From Actinomadura luzonensis (GTDB lineage Bacteria > Actinomycetota > Actinomycetes > Streptosporangiales > Streptosporangiaceae): a DNA stretch of 64,000 bases. Each line of letters starts with the position of its first letter. Within the stretch, counting starts at the first letter, position 1. The stretch covers positions 558,001 to 622,000 of the forward strand of contig NZ_JAKRKC020000002.1 of the NCBI RefSeq assembly GCF_022664455.2. Reading direction: 5' to 3'. Shown piece by piece: positions 17,799 through 26,107 of this stretch. The notes under the pieces were generated by a model. That model did not search any database. It was not told where the DNA came from and worked only from the letters and a program-made list of their open reading frames with translations. A program made the position numbers and the translations under genes.

Positions 17799-19793
17799 GT
17801 GCCGCGTAAAACCCTCGCAGTCCTCGCGGCCCTGGCCGCCGGCCTGCTCCTGCCGGCGCTCCCGGCCCAGGCCGGCGGCCCGCCGACGGCGTCCTCGTGC
17901 GCCGCGCCGCGGGTGGAGACGTTCGGACCGGCGTCGATGACCGGCGCCATCGTGGGCGCCGCCGTCCATGACGGCAAGGCCTACGTCGTCACCCGCGGCC
18001 AGAAGCCGCCCGTGCTGGCCGAGATCGACCTCGGCACCCGCAAGGTCGTCAGGAGCGTCCGCCTGCCCGACGGCCCGGCCGCCGGCGAGCCCGAAGGCGG
18101 CTGGGCCACGGCCGTGTCGGGCGGCAAGGTCTACGTCGGCACCTATCCCGTCCCCGACCTCTACCGCTTCGACCCGGCCACCGGCGAGGTGGAGCGCCTG
18201 GCCTCCTTCGGCAAGAACGGCGGCTTCGTCTGGACGCTGACCGCCGCCCCCGACGGCACCCTCTACGCGGGCACCTACCCCGACGGCCGGGTCAAGGAGT
18301 ACGTCCCCGCCACCGGCGCGGTGCGCGACTTCGGCGTGCTGGCCACCGGCGAGCGCTACGTCAGGGCGGTCGCCGCCGACGCCGGCCACGTCTACGCCGG
18401 CCTGCTCGACAAGGGCAAGCTCGTCGCGATCGACCGCGCCACCGGCGCCGTCACCGAGCTGGCCCAGGGCCCGGCCGGCATCGGCGTGGTCGCCGAGCAC
18501 GGCGACCGCGTCCTGGCGGTGAGCGGTCAGACCCTCATCGACGTGCGCAAGGACGGCACCGACCGCCGCGACGTGCCCCTCGGCGCGGGCAGCTTCGACG
18601 CGCTCACCGTGGCCCCCGACGGCACCGTCTACGGCACCTCCCGCCCCGACGGCGCCGTGCACCGCTACCGCACCGGCGACAGCGCGCCCACCAGGATCGC
18701 CGACCCGCCGTCCCAGGACGACGAGACCCGGCGGCTCGCCCTCACCGGCGAGCACACCCTCGTCGGCTTCTCCGGCAGCGGCGGCATGTGGTCGCTCGAC
18801 CTCACCACCGGGCGCTCCCAGTTCACCGACCTGATCGAGGCCGGCCTGCCGGCCGGCCCGGAACGCCCGCAGAGCATGCTGCTGGTGCCCGGCCGCGCCG
18901 TCTACGTCGGCGGCCACTTCTTCATGGACGTGCGCGACCTGCGCACCGGCGAGCAGCGCCGCTTCCGCGTCCCCGGCGAGCCGAAGGACCTGGTGCGCCG
19001 CGGCGACAAGATCTACGCCGCGATCTACCCCAGCGGCAACATCATCTCCATCGACCTCCGCACCGACGAGGTCCGCAGCCTCGGCTATCTCGGGCACGGC
19101 CAGCAGCGCCCCTGGGACCTCGAGTACGACCCGGTGCGCGACAAGCTGCTCGTCGCCTCCGCGCCGCTCGGCGCCGAGCTGGAGGGCGCCCTGTCGATCG
19201 TGGACCCCGACACCGGCCGCATCGACGTCCACAAGGGCGTCATCCCCGGCCAGAGCCTCATGAGCCTGTCGCTGGACGCCCGCGCGGGCATCGTCTACCT
19301 CGGCGGCGACGTGCTCGGCGGCGGCGGCACCCCGCCGGTGCACGCCTCGGCCTCCGTCGCGGCCTTCGACCTGCGCACCCGCACCGTGCTGTGGCAGGTG
19401 GACCCGGTCGCCGGCCACCGCACCTTCCAGGACGTCAAGGTGCACGACGGGCTGCTCTACGGCGTGTACAAGCGCAACTCCGGCGCCTGGATCGCCCTCG
19501 ATCTCGCCACCAGGACCGTCAAGTACCAGGGCACCCTGTCCGGGTACGGCGAGCTGACCACGCACCGCGGCCGGGTGTTCGCCGCCACGTTCTTCGGCGG
19601 CGGCAACGCCTACGAGCTGAGCGACCACGCCACCCAGCTCGCCACCGGCCTCGGCGACGAGTGGTACACCAACCCGCAGCTCCACTTCGAGCCCGGCTCC
19701 TGGAAGGCGTGGACGCTCAGCGGCCGGAACCTCGCCAGGATCGACCTCGACCCGCGCTGCCCGCCGCTCACCGTCACCCCGCCGCAGTCCTGA
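17799..19793 (+). CDS. Secreted beta-propeller protein
   Basis: The protein has 664 residues. A Sec-type signal peptide (PRKTLAVLAALAAGLLLPAL, cleavage near AQA) is followed by propeller blades with repeated motifs such as VYVGTYPVPDLYRFDPATG and IYAAIYPSGNIISIDLRT. The C-terminal region has two Cys that may form a disulfide. GTG 17799 is chosen for the nearby GTGGAGGTG and the signal peptide. Its blade motifs (YVGT...DLYRFD, AGTYPDGRVKEY) resemble those of the 14265 protein, so the two are probably ancient duplicates. The role is unknown; it may bind or cleave an extracellular glycan. Confidence 0.75.
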   Translation: MPRKTLAVLAALAAGLLLPALPAQAGGPPTASSCAAPRVETFGPASMTGAIVGAAVHDGKAYVVTRGQKPPVLAEIDLGTRKVVRSVRLPDGPAAGEPEGGWATAVSGGKVYVGTYPVPDLYRFDPATGEVERLASFGKNGGFVWTLTAAPDGTLYAGTYPDGRVKEYVPATGAVRDFGVLATGERYVRAVAADAGHVYAGLLDKGKLVAIDRATGAVTELAQGPAGIGVVAEHGDRVLAVSGQTLIDVRKDGTDRRDVPLGAGSFDALTVAPDGTVYGTSRPDGAVHRYRTGDSAPTRIADPPSQDDETRRLALTGEHTLVGFSGSGGMWSLDLTTGRSQFTDLIEAGLPAGPERPQSMLLVPGRAVYVGGHFFMDVRDLRTGEQRRFRVPGEPKDLVRRGDKIYAAIYPSGNIISIDLRTDEVRSLGYLGHGQQRPWDLEYDPVRDKLLVASAPLGAELEGALSIVDPDTGRIDVHKGVIPGQSLMSLSLDARAGIVYLGGDVLGGGGTPPVHASASVAAFDLRTRTVLWQVDPVAGHRTFQDVKVHDGLLYGVYKRNSGAWIALDLATRTVKYQGTLSGYGELTTHRGRVFAATFFGGGNAYELSDHATQLATGLGDEWYTNPQLHFEPGSWKAWTLSGRNLARIDLDPRCPPLTVTPPQS

Positions 19794-20536
19794 TGCCGTA
19801 CCCCGTCGTGGACGCGCACCGGCTCATCGGCCCGATCCCCTTCGACGACCTGCCGGAGGACCCGCGGCCGGACATGGCGCGGCTGGGCATCGGCCGCGCC
19901 TACGTCACCCACAGCCTCAGCCTCCACTCCGACGCCCGCGCCGGCAACGAGGCGCTGCTCGCCCTCGACGACCCCCGGCTCGTCCCGGTCCCGGTGCTGC
20001 TGCCCGACCCGCCCGGACCCCGGTGGTCCGGGGCAGGGCCGACCGGGGCCGGGTGGTCCGGGGCAGGGCCGACCGGGGCGGGGCCGTTCGGGTGCGAGGC
20101 GGGCCGGGACGTGCCGATGGTGCGGCTCTGCCCGGCCCGGCACCGCTTCGACCTGACCGGGCCGTCGGCCCTGCGGGCGCTGGCGGCGCTCGGCGTCCCG
20201 GCGGCCCTCGACCTCGACGAGACCACGCCCGCGCAGCTCCTCGCCCTCGCGCGGGAGCTGCCCGGCCAGCGCGTCCTGCTGCTCAACCCCGGCTACCGGC
20301 GGCTGCGCGCGATCGCCGAGCTGATGGCCGCCCTCCCGAACCTGTGGCTGGAGATCGGCACCGTCAACACCCAGCGCGGCGTCGAGTGGCTGGCCCGCCG
20401 CTTCGGCGCCGAACGGCTGGTGTTCGGCACCGGCGCGCCCGTCATGGACGACTGCGGCCCCCGCTTCCTGCTCGACCACCTCGACCTGCCGGAGGCCGAC
20501 ATCGCCCTGATCGCGTCCGGAGGCGGCCTGCTGTGA
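19793..20536 (+). CDS. Amidohydrolase-like protein with degraded metal motif
   Basis: The protein has 247 residues. The N-terminal motif is VVDAHRLIG, so the second His of HxH is Arg-Leu, and the late motif reads LVFGTGAPVMDD instead of FGSD. The barrel pattern is otherwise kept. A Gly/Pro/Trp-rich insertion from a 30-bp duplication lies at about residues 78-97. The ATG overlaps the propeller stop (TGATG), and the next gene overlaps its stop by GTGA. The gene pair mirrors the degraded-plus-intact pair at 16268-17718. Confidence 0.65.
   Translation: MPYPVVDAHRLIGPIPFDDLPEDPRPDMARLGIGRAYVTHSLSLHSDARAGNEALLALDDPRLVPVPVLLPDPPGPRWSGAGPTGAGWSGAGPTGAGPFGCEAGRDVPMVRLCPARHRFDLTGPSALRALAALGVPAALDLDETTPAQLLALARELPGQRVLLLNPGYRRLRAIAELMAALPNLWLEIGTVNTQRGVEWLARRFGAERLVFGTGAPVMDDCGPRFLLDHLDLPEADIALIASGGGLL
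20024..20083. repeat. 30-bp tandem duplication, in frame
   Basis: Two copies of a 30-bp unit (20024-20053 and 20054-20083) add the repeated residues WSGAGPTGAG to the amidohydrolase-like protein. The period is a multiple of three, so the frame is kept. Confidence 0.9.
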
Positions 20537-21273
20537 TCCTCGACGCGCACGGCCACCTCGGCCCCTGGCCCGACTTCCTCATCCCCGACCAGTCGGCCGA
20601 GGGCATGGTCGCCCTCATGGACCGGCTCGGCGTCGACGCCGTCGGCATCAGCCACCTGGTCGCCGTCGGCGCCGGCGCCGAGGAGGGCAACCGGCTCGCG
20701 TTCGCCGCCGCCGAGCGCCACCCCGGCAGGTTCGGGGTGTGGCAGGTGTACAACCCGCACCAGCGCAACCCGCTTGCCGCAAGCGGCGTCTGGGGCGTCA
20801 AGCTCCACCCGGACGTGCACCGGTGCGCCCTCGACGACCCCCGCTACGACCCCGTCTGGGAGCTGGGCCTGCCGGTGCTCGCCCACGGCCAGACGGACTC
20901 GCCGTGGAGCGACCCCGAGCGGTTCGTCACCGTGGCCCGCCGGCACCCGCAGGTCCCGCTGCTGCTCGGGCACGCCGGGCTCTGGCCGCACGGCTTCGCC
21001 CGCGCCGCCGCCCTCGTCCGCGACCACCCGAACGTGCACCTGGAGATCTGCGGCTCCAGGATGACCGGCCGCTGGGTCGCCCGGCTGGCCGCCGCGATCG
21101 GCGCCGACCGCGTCGTCTACGGCTCCGACGCCTGCTTCCTCGACCTGCGGATCGGCTTCGGCCGGGTCGCGCTCGCCCCGCTCACCGACGCCGACCGCGC
21201 CCTCGTGCTGGGCGGCAACCTGGCCCGCGTGCTGCGCGCGGCCGGCGTCCTGCCGGAAGGACACCTGCCGTGA
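20533..21273 (+). CDS. Amidohydrolase-2 family TIM-barrel enzyme
   Basis: The protein has 246 residues. ILDAHGHLGPW gives the HxH pair, VKLHPDVH and LAHGQTDS further His, LLGHAGLW another, and VVYGSDACFLD the late Asp. The active site therefore looks complete, as in the 16268 gene. The GTG start overlaps the previous stop by four bases, and the stop overlaps the DegT gene by GTGA, so this is one tight operon with the propeller. Confidence 0.82.
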   Translation: MILDAHGHLGPWPDFLIPDQSAEGMVALMDRLGVDAVGISHLVAVGAGAEEGNRLAFAAAERHPGRFGVWQVYNPHQRNPLAASGVWGVKLHPDVHRCALDDPRYDPVWELGLPVLAHGQTDSPWSDPERFVTVARRHPQVPLLLGHAGLWPHGFARAAALVRDHPNVHLEICGSRMTGRWVARLAAAIGADRVVYGSDACFLDLRIGFGRVALAPLTDADRALVLGGNLARVLRAAGVLPEGHLP

Positions 21274-22538
21274 CGCTCGCCCTCCACGGCGGCGCCCCCG
21301 TCCGCGCCGATCCCTGGCCGTCGTGGCCGCCCCCGCTGGACGCCGCCCAGCGCGCGCTCGTCACCGCCGTGCTCGACAGCGGCCAGTGGGGCGCCACGCA
21401 GGACGGCCGGGTCTGCGCGGACCTGGCCGCCGCGCTCGCCCGCCGCTCCGGCGTCGCGCACGGCGTCACCGTCGGCAACGCCACGCTCGGCCTGTTCGCG
21501 GCGCTGCGCGGGCTCGGCGTCGGGCCCGGCGACGAGGTGATCGTGCCGGCGTACACGTTCGTCGCCACCGCCACGGCGGTGCTGCTGGCCGGCGCGACCC
21601 CGGTGATCGCGGACGTCGACGCCGCCGACCTCCACCTGTCCGCGCCCGCCGTGGAGGCCGCGCTCACGCCCCGCACCGCCGCGATCGTGCCGGTGCACCT
21701 GGCGGGCAGCCCCGCCGACATGGACCCGCTCGACGCGGTCGCGGCCCGGCACGGCCTCGCCGTCGTCGAGGACGCCGCCCAGGCGCACGGCGCCGCCTAC
21801 CGGGGCCGGCCCGTCGGCGGGCTGGGCGACGCCGGGGTCTACAGCTTCCAGTCCAGCAAGGCGATGACGGCGGGGGAGGGCGGCCTGGTCGTCTGCCGGT
21901 CCAGCGAGGTGTACGAGGCCGTCTGGTCGGCCTGCAACGTCGGCCGCGCGCCCGGCGGCGCCTGGTACGGCCACCCGCGGGTCGGCTGGAACCTGCGCCT
22001 GACCGAGATCCAGGCCGCCCTGCTGCTGCCCTGGCTGGACCGGCTCGACGACGAGATCGACCGCAGGAACGCCTTCGCCGCCGCCGCCGGCCGCGAGCTG
22101 GCGGCGCTCCCGTCGTCCGGCCGGGACGGCGGCGCGCCGGTGACGGTGGTCCCGCCGCCGCCCGGCACCACGCGCGACTCGCGGCACCTGCTCATGCTGC
22201 GCCTCCACGTGCCCGTGGACCGGGCGTTCCTGCTGGCGGCCATGGCGGCGGAGGGCGTGCCCCTCGACGGCGGCTACCCGCCGCTCGGCACGATGCCCGC
22301 GCCGGCCCGGGCGGGCGCCCGCGCGGAGCCCTGCCCGGCGGCCGAGGCCGCGGCCCGCGAGGTGTTCTGGGTCCGCCAGCCCATGCTCATGGCCGGCCCC
22401 GACGGCGCCGCCCACGTCGCCGGCCCTGCCCTCCGCCAGCCCGAGGCCCTGGCGAGCTCAGCCCTTGCTCCGCCCGGCCCCGCCCATGAGCGCCGCCGTG
22501 AGCCGCCTGTGAGCGCCGCCTGTCAGCGCCGCCCGTGA
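21270..22538 (+). CDS. DegT/DnrJ/EryC1/StrS-type PLP aminotransferase
   Basis: The protein has 422 residues. GNATLGLFAALRGLGVGPGDE binds the cofactor (spanning about 70-90), VVEDAAQAHGA is the Asp region, and YSFQSSKAMTAGEGG carries the aldimine lysine. It is the last gene of the plus-strand operon that starts at 17799. The C-terminal 30 residues or so are basic and repetitive and lie in a patch of imperfect repeats, so the natural end may have been extended. It probably works with, or on a different intermediate from, the aminotransferase at 8930. Confidence 0.83.
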   Translation: MTLALHGGAPVRADPWPSWPPPLDAAQRALVTAVLDSGQWGATQDGRVCADLAAALARRSGVAHGVTVGNATLGLFAALRGLGVGPGDEVIVPAYTFVATATAVLLAGATPVIADVDAADLHLSAPAVEAALTPRTAAIVPVHLAGSPADMDPLDAVAARHGLAVVEDAAQAHGAAYRGRPVGGLGDAGVYSFQSSKAMTAGEGGLVVCRSSEVYEAVWSACNVGRAPGGAWYGHPRVGWNLRLTEIQAALLLPWLDRLDDEIDRRNAFAAAAGRELAALPSSGRDGGAPVTVVPPPPGTTRDSRHLLMLRLHVPVDRAFLLAAMAAEGVPLDGGYPPLGTMPAPARAGARAEPCPAAEAAAREVFWVRQPMLMAGPDGAAHVAGPALRQPEALASSALAPPGPAHERRREPPVSAACQRRP

Positions 22539-22576
22539 GCGCCGCCTGTGCGCCCCGCCCGTGAGCGCCGTCCTTG
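22485..22576. repeat. Imperfect repeats around GAGCGCCGCC
   Basis: The word GAGCGCCGCC or a close variant recurs five or six times with irregular 14-20 bp spacing across the end of the aminotransferase gene. Several copies carry TGA. No function is visible. Confidence 0.65.
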
Positions 22577-22588
22577 GGGCGCGGGCCG

Positions 22589-24175
22589 TCAGCCGAAGTC
22601 GCGGCGGCGGAGGGCGAGCAGGCCGCCGCCGAGCAGGGCCGCCGTGACGGCGAGCAACGCCAGGAGCGGCCCCGCGGCCAGGGGCGCCGGGCCGAAGGCG
22701 TTCGGCACGTAGTGCAGCGGCTCCAGCGGGCTGCCGCCCCACAGCCCGTACAGGGGACCGGCGACCTGCCCGAGCGCGGCGGTGAGCACCCACACCGCCC
22801 AGGAGAGGGCCGCGCTCGCCCGCGGCAGCAGCCCGTAGCCGAGCACGCACACCGCCCCCACGCACCACACGGCCGGCACCGCGGCCAGCGCCCCGCCGAG
22901 GAAGCGCGGCACGTCGGCGAGGCCGCCCACCAGCGCCGCGTACAGCGCGCCGAACACGAGCCCGGCCACGGCCAGCAGCGCGGCCGTGCCGAGCCCGGTC
23001 ACGAGCAGGTGCCCGGCCGCCCACCGCAGCCGCGTCACGGTCGTGGCCTGGACGGCTTCGGCGCGGCCCGACGTCTCCTCGGCGCGCAGCCGCAGCACCA
23101 TGAGCACCGGGTAGAGCGCGACCGCGTAGGCGAGGATCAGGACCAGGTACCAGGAGTAGGCGGCGAGCGTCCCCTCGGGCGGCACGCCGAGGGTGTTCCT
23201 GATGTTGTCCGCCACGACGCTCGGCCGCGCCAGCAGGTCCCGCGCCAGAGGGCTCAGCGCGGCCGCCGCCGCCGCGAAGGACGCGACCCCGGCCGCCCAC
23301 TTCACCAGCAGCCCCCGGTGCAGCCGCCAGGCCAGGCTGACCGGCCCGCGCAGCTCCGGCGCCCGCGCCCGGCCGAGGCGTTCGGGCAGCAGCCCCGCGC
23401 CGAGGTCGCGGCGGGCGAGCAGGCGCCGGGCGAGCCCCAGCAGGGCGGCCCCGGCCGCGACCAGCACGCCGAGCATCCACCACCGCTCGTCCTGGTAGGG
23501 GCGGACCAGCTCGCTCCAGCCGAGCGGCGAGAGGGCGACCAGCCACCCCTGCCCGGTCGCGTCGCCGGCGTAGCGCATCACGTAGGAGACGCCGAGCACC
23601 GACAGGCCGATCGCGGTGGCGGTGCGGGCGTGCCGCGCGAGCTGGGCGGCCACGGCCGCGACGCCGGTGAACACCCAGCCGGCCGCCGCCACGGCGGCCC
23701 CGTAGGCGAGCGACCCGCCCGGTTCGAGCCCGGCCCCGATCAGCGCGAGCGCCACGGCCAGCCCGCCGGCCACCCCGGTCCCGGCCGCGGCCAGCACGGC
23801 GGCGGCGAGCTGGGCGTGCCGGCCCACCACGGCCGAGCGCACCAGCTCGGCGCGCCCGGCGTCCTCCTCCGCGCGGGTGTGCCGGACCACGGCGAGGACG
23901 GCCGCGAACGCGCTCGCCACGTACAGGAACCCGCCGCTGCGCCAGGTGGCCAGCACCTCCAGCCGCGGCTCGACCTCCCGCCCGCCGAGCCCCTGCAGGA
24001 ACGCGTTGTCGCGGATGATGCCGAGATAGGCGAGCTTCAGCTCGTAGGTGCCCATGTTCCGGTTGATGTAGCCGACCATGGCCAGGCCCAGGGCGACGAT
24101 CAGCAGGACCCACCACGGGGCGACGGCCCGCTCCCGGCGCGCCGCCAGGCGGGCCAGCCCGGCTAGGCCGGTCAT
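22589..24175 (-). CDS. ABC exporter permease, polyketide-antibiotic (TnrB3-like) type
   Basis: The protein has 528 residues with about twelve membrane segments arranged as two similar halves. The pattern EEDAGRAELVRSAVVGR in the first half recurs as EETSGRAEAVQATTVTR in the second, typical of the putative exporters related to tetronasin resistance permeases. The ATG overlaps the stop of the ATPase gene by ATGA, so subunits are made together. It probably exports a hydrophobic antibiotic or lipid-like compound. Confidence 0.8.
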   Translation of the reverse strand: MTGLAGLARLAARRERAVAPWWVLLIVALGLAMVGYINRNMGTYELKLAYLGIIRDNAFLQGLGGREVEPRLEVLATWRSGGFLYVASAFAAVLAVVRHTRAEEDAGRAELVRSAVVGRHAQLAAAVLAAAGTGVAGGLAVALALIGAGLEPGGSLAYGAAVAAAGWVFTGVAAVAAQLARHARTATAIGLSVLGVSYVMRYAGDATGQGWLVALSPLGWSELVRPYQDERWWMLGVLVAAGAALLGLARRLLARRDLGAGLLPERLGRARAPELRGPVSLAWRLHRGLLVKWAAGVASFAAAAAALSPLARDLLARPSVVADNIRNTLGVPPEGTLAAYSWYLVLILAYAVALYPVLMVLRLRAEETSGRAEAVQATTVTRLRWAAGHLLVTGLGTAALLAVAGLVFGALYAALVGGLADVPRFLGGALAAVPAVWCVGAVCVLGYGLLPRASAALSWAVWVLTAALGQVAGPLYGLWGGSPLEPLHYVPNAFGPAPLAAGPLLALLAVTAALLGGGLLALRRRDFG

Positions 24176-25086
24176 CGCGCCGCCCCCGCGTGCCGCGCGG
24201 CGTCCCGCTCGTAGTGCCGCAGGAACAGCTCCTCCAGAGTGGGTGGGCGGCTGACCAGGGCGCGGACCCCGGCGTCGGTGAGGTGCAGCAGCACGGCGTC
24301 CAGGGCGCCGGCGTCGACGTCGAGCCACACGCGCTCGCCCTCGGTCCGCAGGTCGTGCACGCCCGGCAGGCCGGCCAGCCCCTCCGGCGGCGCGGCCAGG
24401 TCGGCCTGGATGGAGGTGCGGGTGAGGTGGCGCAGGCCGGCGAGGGTGCCGGTCTCGACCGCGCGGCCGTCCCTGATGATGGTGACGCGGTCGCACAGCG
24501 CCTCGACCTCGGCCAGGACGTGGCTGGACAGCAGCACGGTGCGCCTGCCCAGGCGCCGCTCCTCGCGTAACGTCTCGCGGAAGACCTCCTCCATCAGCGG
24601 GTCGAGGCCGGTGGTGGGCTCGTCCAGGATGAGCAGCTCGGCCTCGGAGGCCAGCGCGGCGACCAGCGCCACCTTCTGCCGGTTGCCCTTGGAGTAGGCG
24701 CGGCACTTCTTGCGCGGGTCGAGGTCGAAGCGCTCCAGCAGGTCGGCGCGGCGCCGCTCGTCGAGCCCGCCGCGCAGCCGGCCGAGCAGGTCGATCACCT
24801 CGCCGCCGGACAGGTGGGGCCACAGCGTGACGTCGCCGGGCACGTACGCCAGCCGCCGGTGCAGGCGCGTGGCGTCGGCCCACGGGTCGCCGCCGAGCAG
24901 CCGCACCTCGCCCGCGTCGGCGCGCAGCAGCCCGAGCAGGATCCGGATCGTGGTGCTCTTGCCCGCGCCGTTGGGCCCGAGGAAGCCGTGCACTTCGCCG
25001 GTGCCGACGGCGAGGTCGAGGCCGTCCAGGGCGCGGGTGCCGCCGAACGTCTTGGTCAGGCCGGCGGCCGCTATCGCGTCGTTCAT
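24172..25086 (-). CDS. ABC exporter ATPase subunit
   Basis: The protein has 304 residues. Walker A is GPNGAGKST (about 38-46), the signature YSKGNRQKVALVAAL replaces LSGGQ as in drug-exporter ATPases, and Walker B is LLILDEPTTGLD. SSHVLAEVE is the switch region. The C-terminal 80 residues form the accessory domain common in DrrA-like proteins. The gene overlaps both the TetR gene upstream and the permease downstream by 4 bp. Confidence 0.9.
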   Translation of the reverse strand: MNDAIAAAGLTKTFGGTRALDGLDLAVGTGEVHGFLGPNGAGKSTTIRILLGLLRADAGEVRLLGGDPWADATRLHRRLAYVPGDVTLWPHLSGGEVIDLLGRLRGGLDERRRADLLERFDLDPRKKCRAYSKGNRQKVALVAALASEAELLILDEPTTGLDPLMEEVFRETLREERRLGRRTVLLSSHVLAEVEALCDRVTIIRDGRAVETGTLAGLRHLTRTSIQADLAAPPEGLAGLPGVHDLRTEGERVWLDVDAGALDAVLLHLTDAGVRALVSRPPTLEELFLRHYERDAARHAGAAR

Positions 25087-25742
25087 GAGGATGCTCCTCG
25101 GTCGGCGGGGGAGGCGCCGCGGCCGGCGTCCAGGGCGTCGCGGTGGGCGGCGGCCTCCTCCGGGCTGAGCCAGGGGTGGGAGTAGAGGTCGAGCAGGGCC
25201 AGGGCGAGCAGGTGGGCGCCTTCGGGGCTGGCCACCTCGACGCCGAGCCGCCGGGACACGTGCCGCTGGAGGATCCCCACCGCCAGCGCCATCGCCGTGC
25301 CCACCGCCGCCCTGGCCCTCCGTCCGGCGAAGGGGACGTCGGCGCGGCGCTCGTCCAGCTCGGCGAGCCACTGCTCGCTCATGCCCGCCATGGCGTCGAA
25401 CACCGCCTCGGCCCGGCCCTCCGTCAGGGCCCGCGCCAGGTAGCCCTGGTAGGGGCCGAGGGCCGCCATGGCGGCCGCGACGTGGTTGACGCCGCCGGGG
25501 GAGGGGGCGGCGAGGACCTGCTCGTTGATGCCGGTCAGCAGCTTGACCAGGTGCTCGTCGCACGCCTCGCGCAGCTTCTGCTTGGAGCCGAAGTGGTGGC
25601 GCAGCAGCCCTTGCGAGACGCCGGCGCTCTCGGCGATCGCCCGGGTCGTCGCCTTCTCGAAGCCGTGCTCGCCGAACTGCCGCAGGGCGGCGTCGCGGAT
25701 CCGCGCGCGGGCGGTCAGATCCTCGGGATCAGGACTGTTCAC
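25083..25742 (-). CDS. TetR-family repressor of the ABC exporter operon
   Basis: The protein has 219 residues. The N-terminal HTH (RAIAESAGVSQGLLRHHFGSKQKL) is followed by a helical ligand-binding domain. The GTG start lies inside a 16-bp palindrome and has no Shine-Dalgarno sequence; TAGTAC about 9 nt upstream could be a -10. The transcript may thus be leaderless and self-repressed. Its stop overlaps the ATPase start, so regulator, ATPase and permease form one operon induced by the exported compound. Confidence 0.85.
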   Translation of the reverse strand: MNSPDPEDLTARARIRDAALRQFGEHGFEKATTRAIAESAGVSQGLLRHHFGSKQKLREACDEHLVKLLTGINEQVLAAPSPGGVNHVAAAMAALGPYQGYLARALTEGRAEAVFDAMAGMSEQWLAELDERRADVPFAGRRARAAVGTAMALAVGILQRHVSRRLGVEVASPEGAHLLALALLDLYSHPWLSPEEAAAHRDALDAGRGASPADRGASS

Positions 25743-25750
25743 GTGAACAG
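25735..25750. promoter_or_regulatory. TetR operator palindrome over the start codon
   Basis: CTGTTCACGTGAACAG is a perfect 16-bp palindrome that includes the GTG start at 25742. A further half-site GAACAG lies at 25765-25770. The position fits autorepression. Confidence 0.7.
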
Positions 25751-25977
25751 CGTACTACGCGCTTGAACAGTCAGGTGAGAACGATTCAGCCCGGATCGCG
25801 CGATCGGCCGCGGCGGCCACGGAGGTGACGCGAGGGGCCGGTGGAATCGGACCACGCTCTACGGCGTCAGCCCGGCCATGAGGGACAAGGTCAGGACGGC
25901 CATCGACGAACTGGGCCATCGGCCGTGGCGAGGGGGATGCGCGGCCGCACCTTCACCCTCGGCGGCCGGAGCTGGAG

Positions 25978-26015
25978 GGGGCTTTCGCGCCTCCCCTCCA
26001 CTTTCACTGTATAGC
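25978..26015 (+). promoter_or_regulatory. Possible rifamycin-associated element and -10 upstream of rph
   Basis: GGGGCTTTCGCGCCTCCCC (25978-25996) has the same 19-bp length, GGGGCTT start and CCC end as the rifamycin-associated element described upstream of rifamycin-inactivation genes; by my alignment 12 of 19 positions agree. TATAGC at 26010-26015 is a candidate -10. Position and neighbour support the call, while the right arm is poorly matched. The rest of the 25751-26107 gap shows no gene. Confidence 0.5.
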
Positions 26016-26107
26016 AGATCCGCCGGCCTCATGAGGCGCAAAAAATTGCTCCATACTTGCCCGTTGCGAACCAGGCCGACGAGCAATGGAGCAGGAAATT
26101 GGGCTAT

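Noticed and set aside
14265..19793. The two propellers as PQQ dehydrogenases
   Set aside because: I see no PQQ-binding residues, haem motif or calcium site, only repeated blade motifs.
26057..26107. TTG 26057 as the start of rph
   Set aside because: It has no ribosome site and would add residues absent from the family; GTG 26108 gives the normal length.
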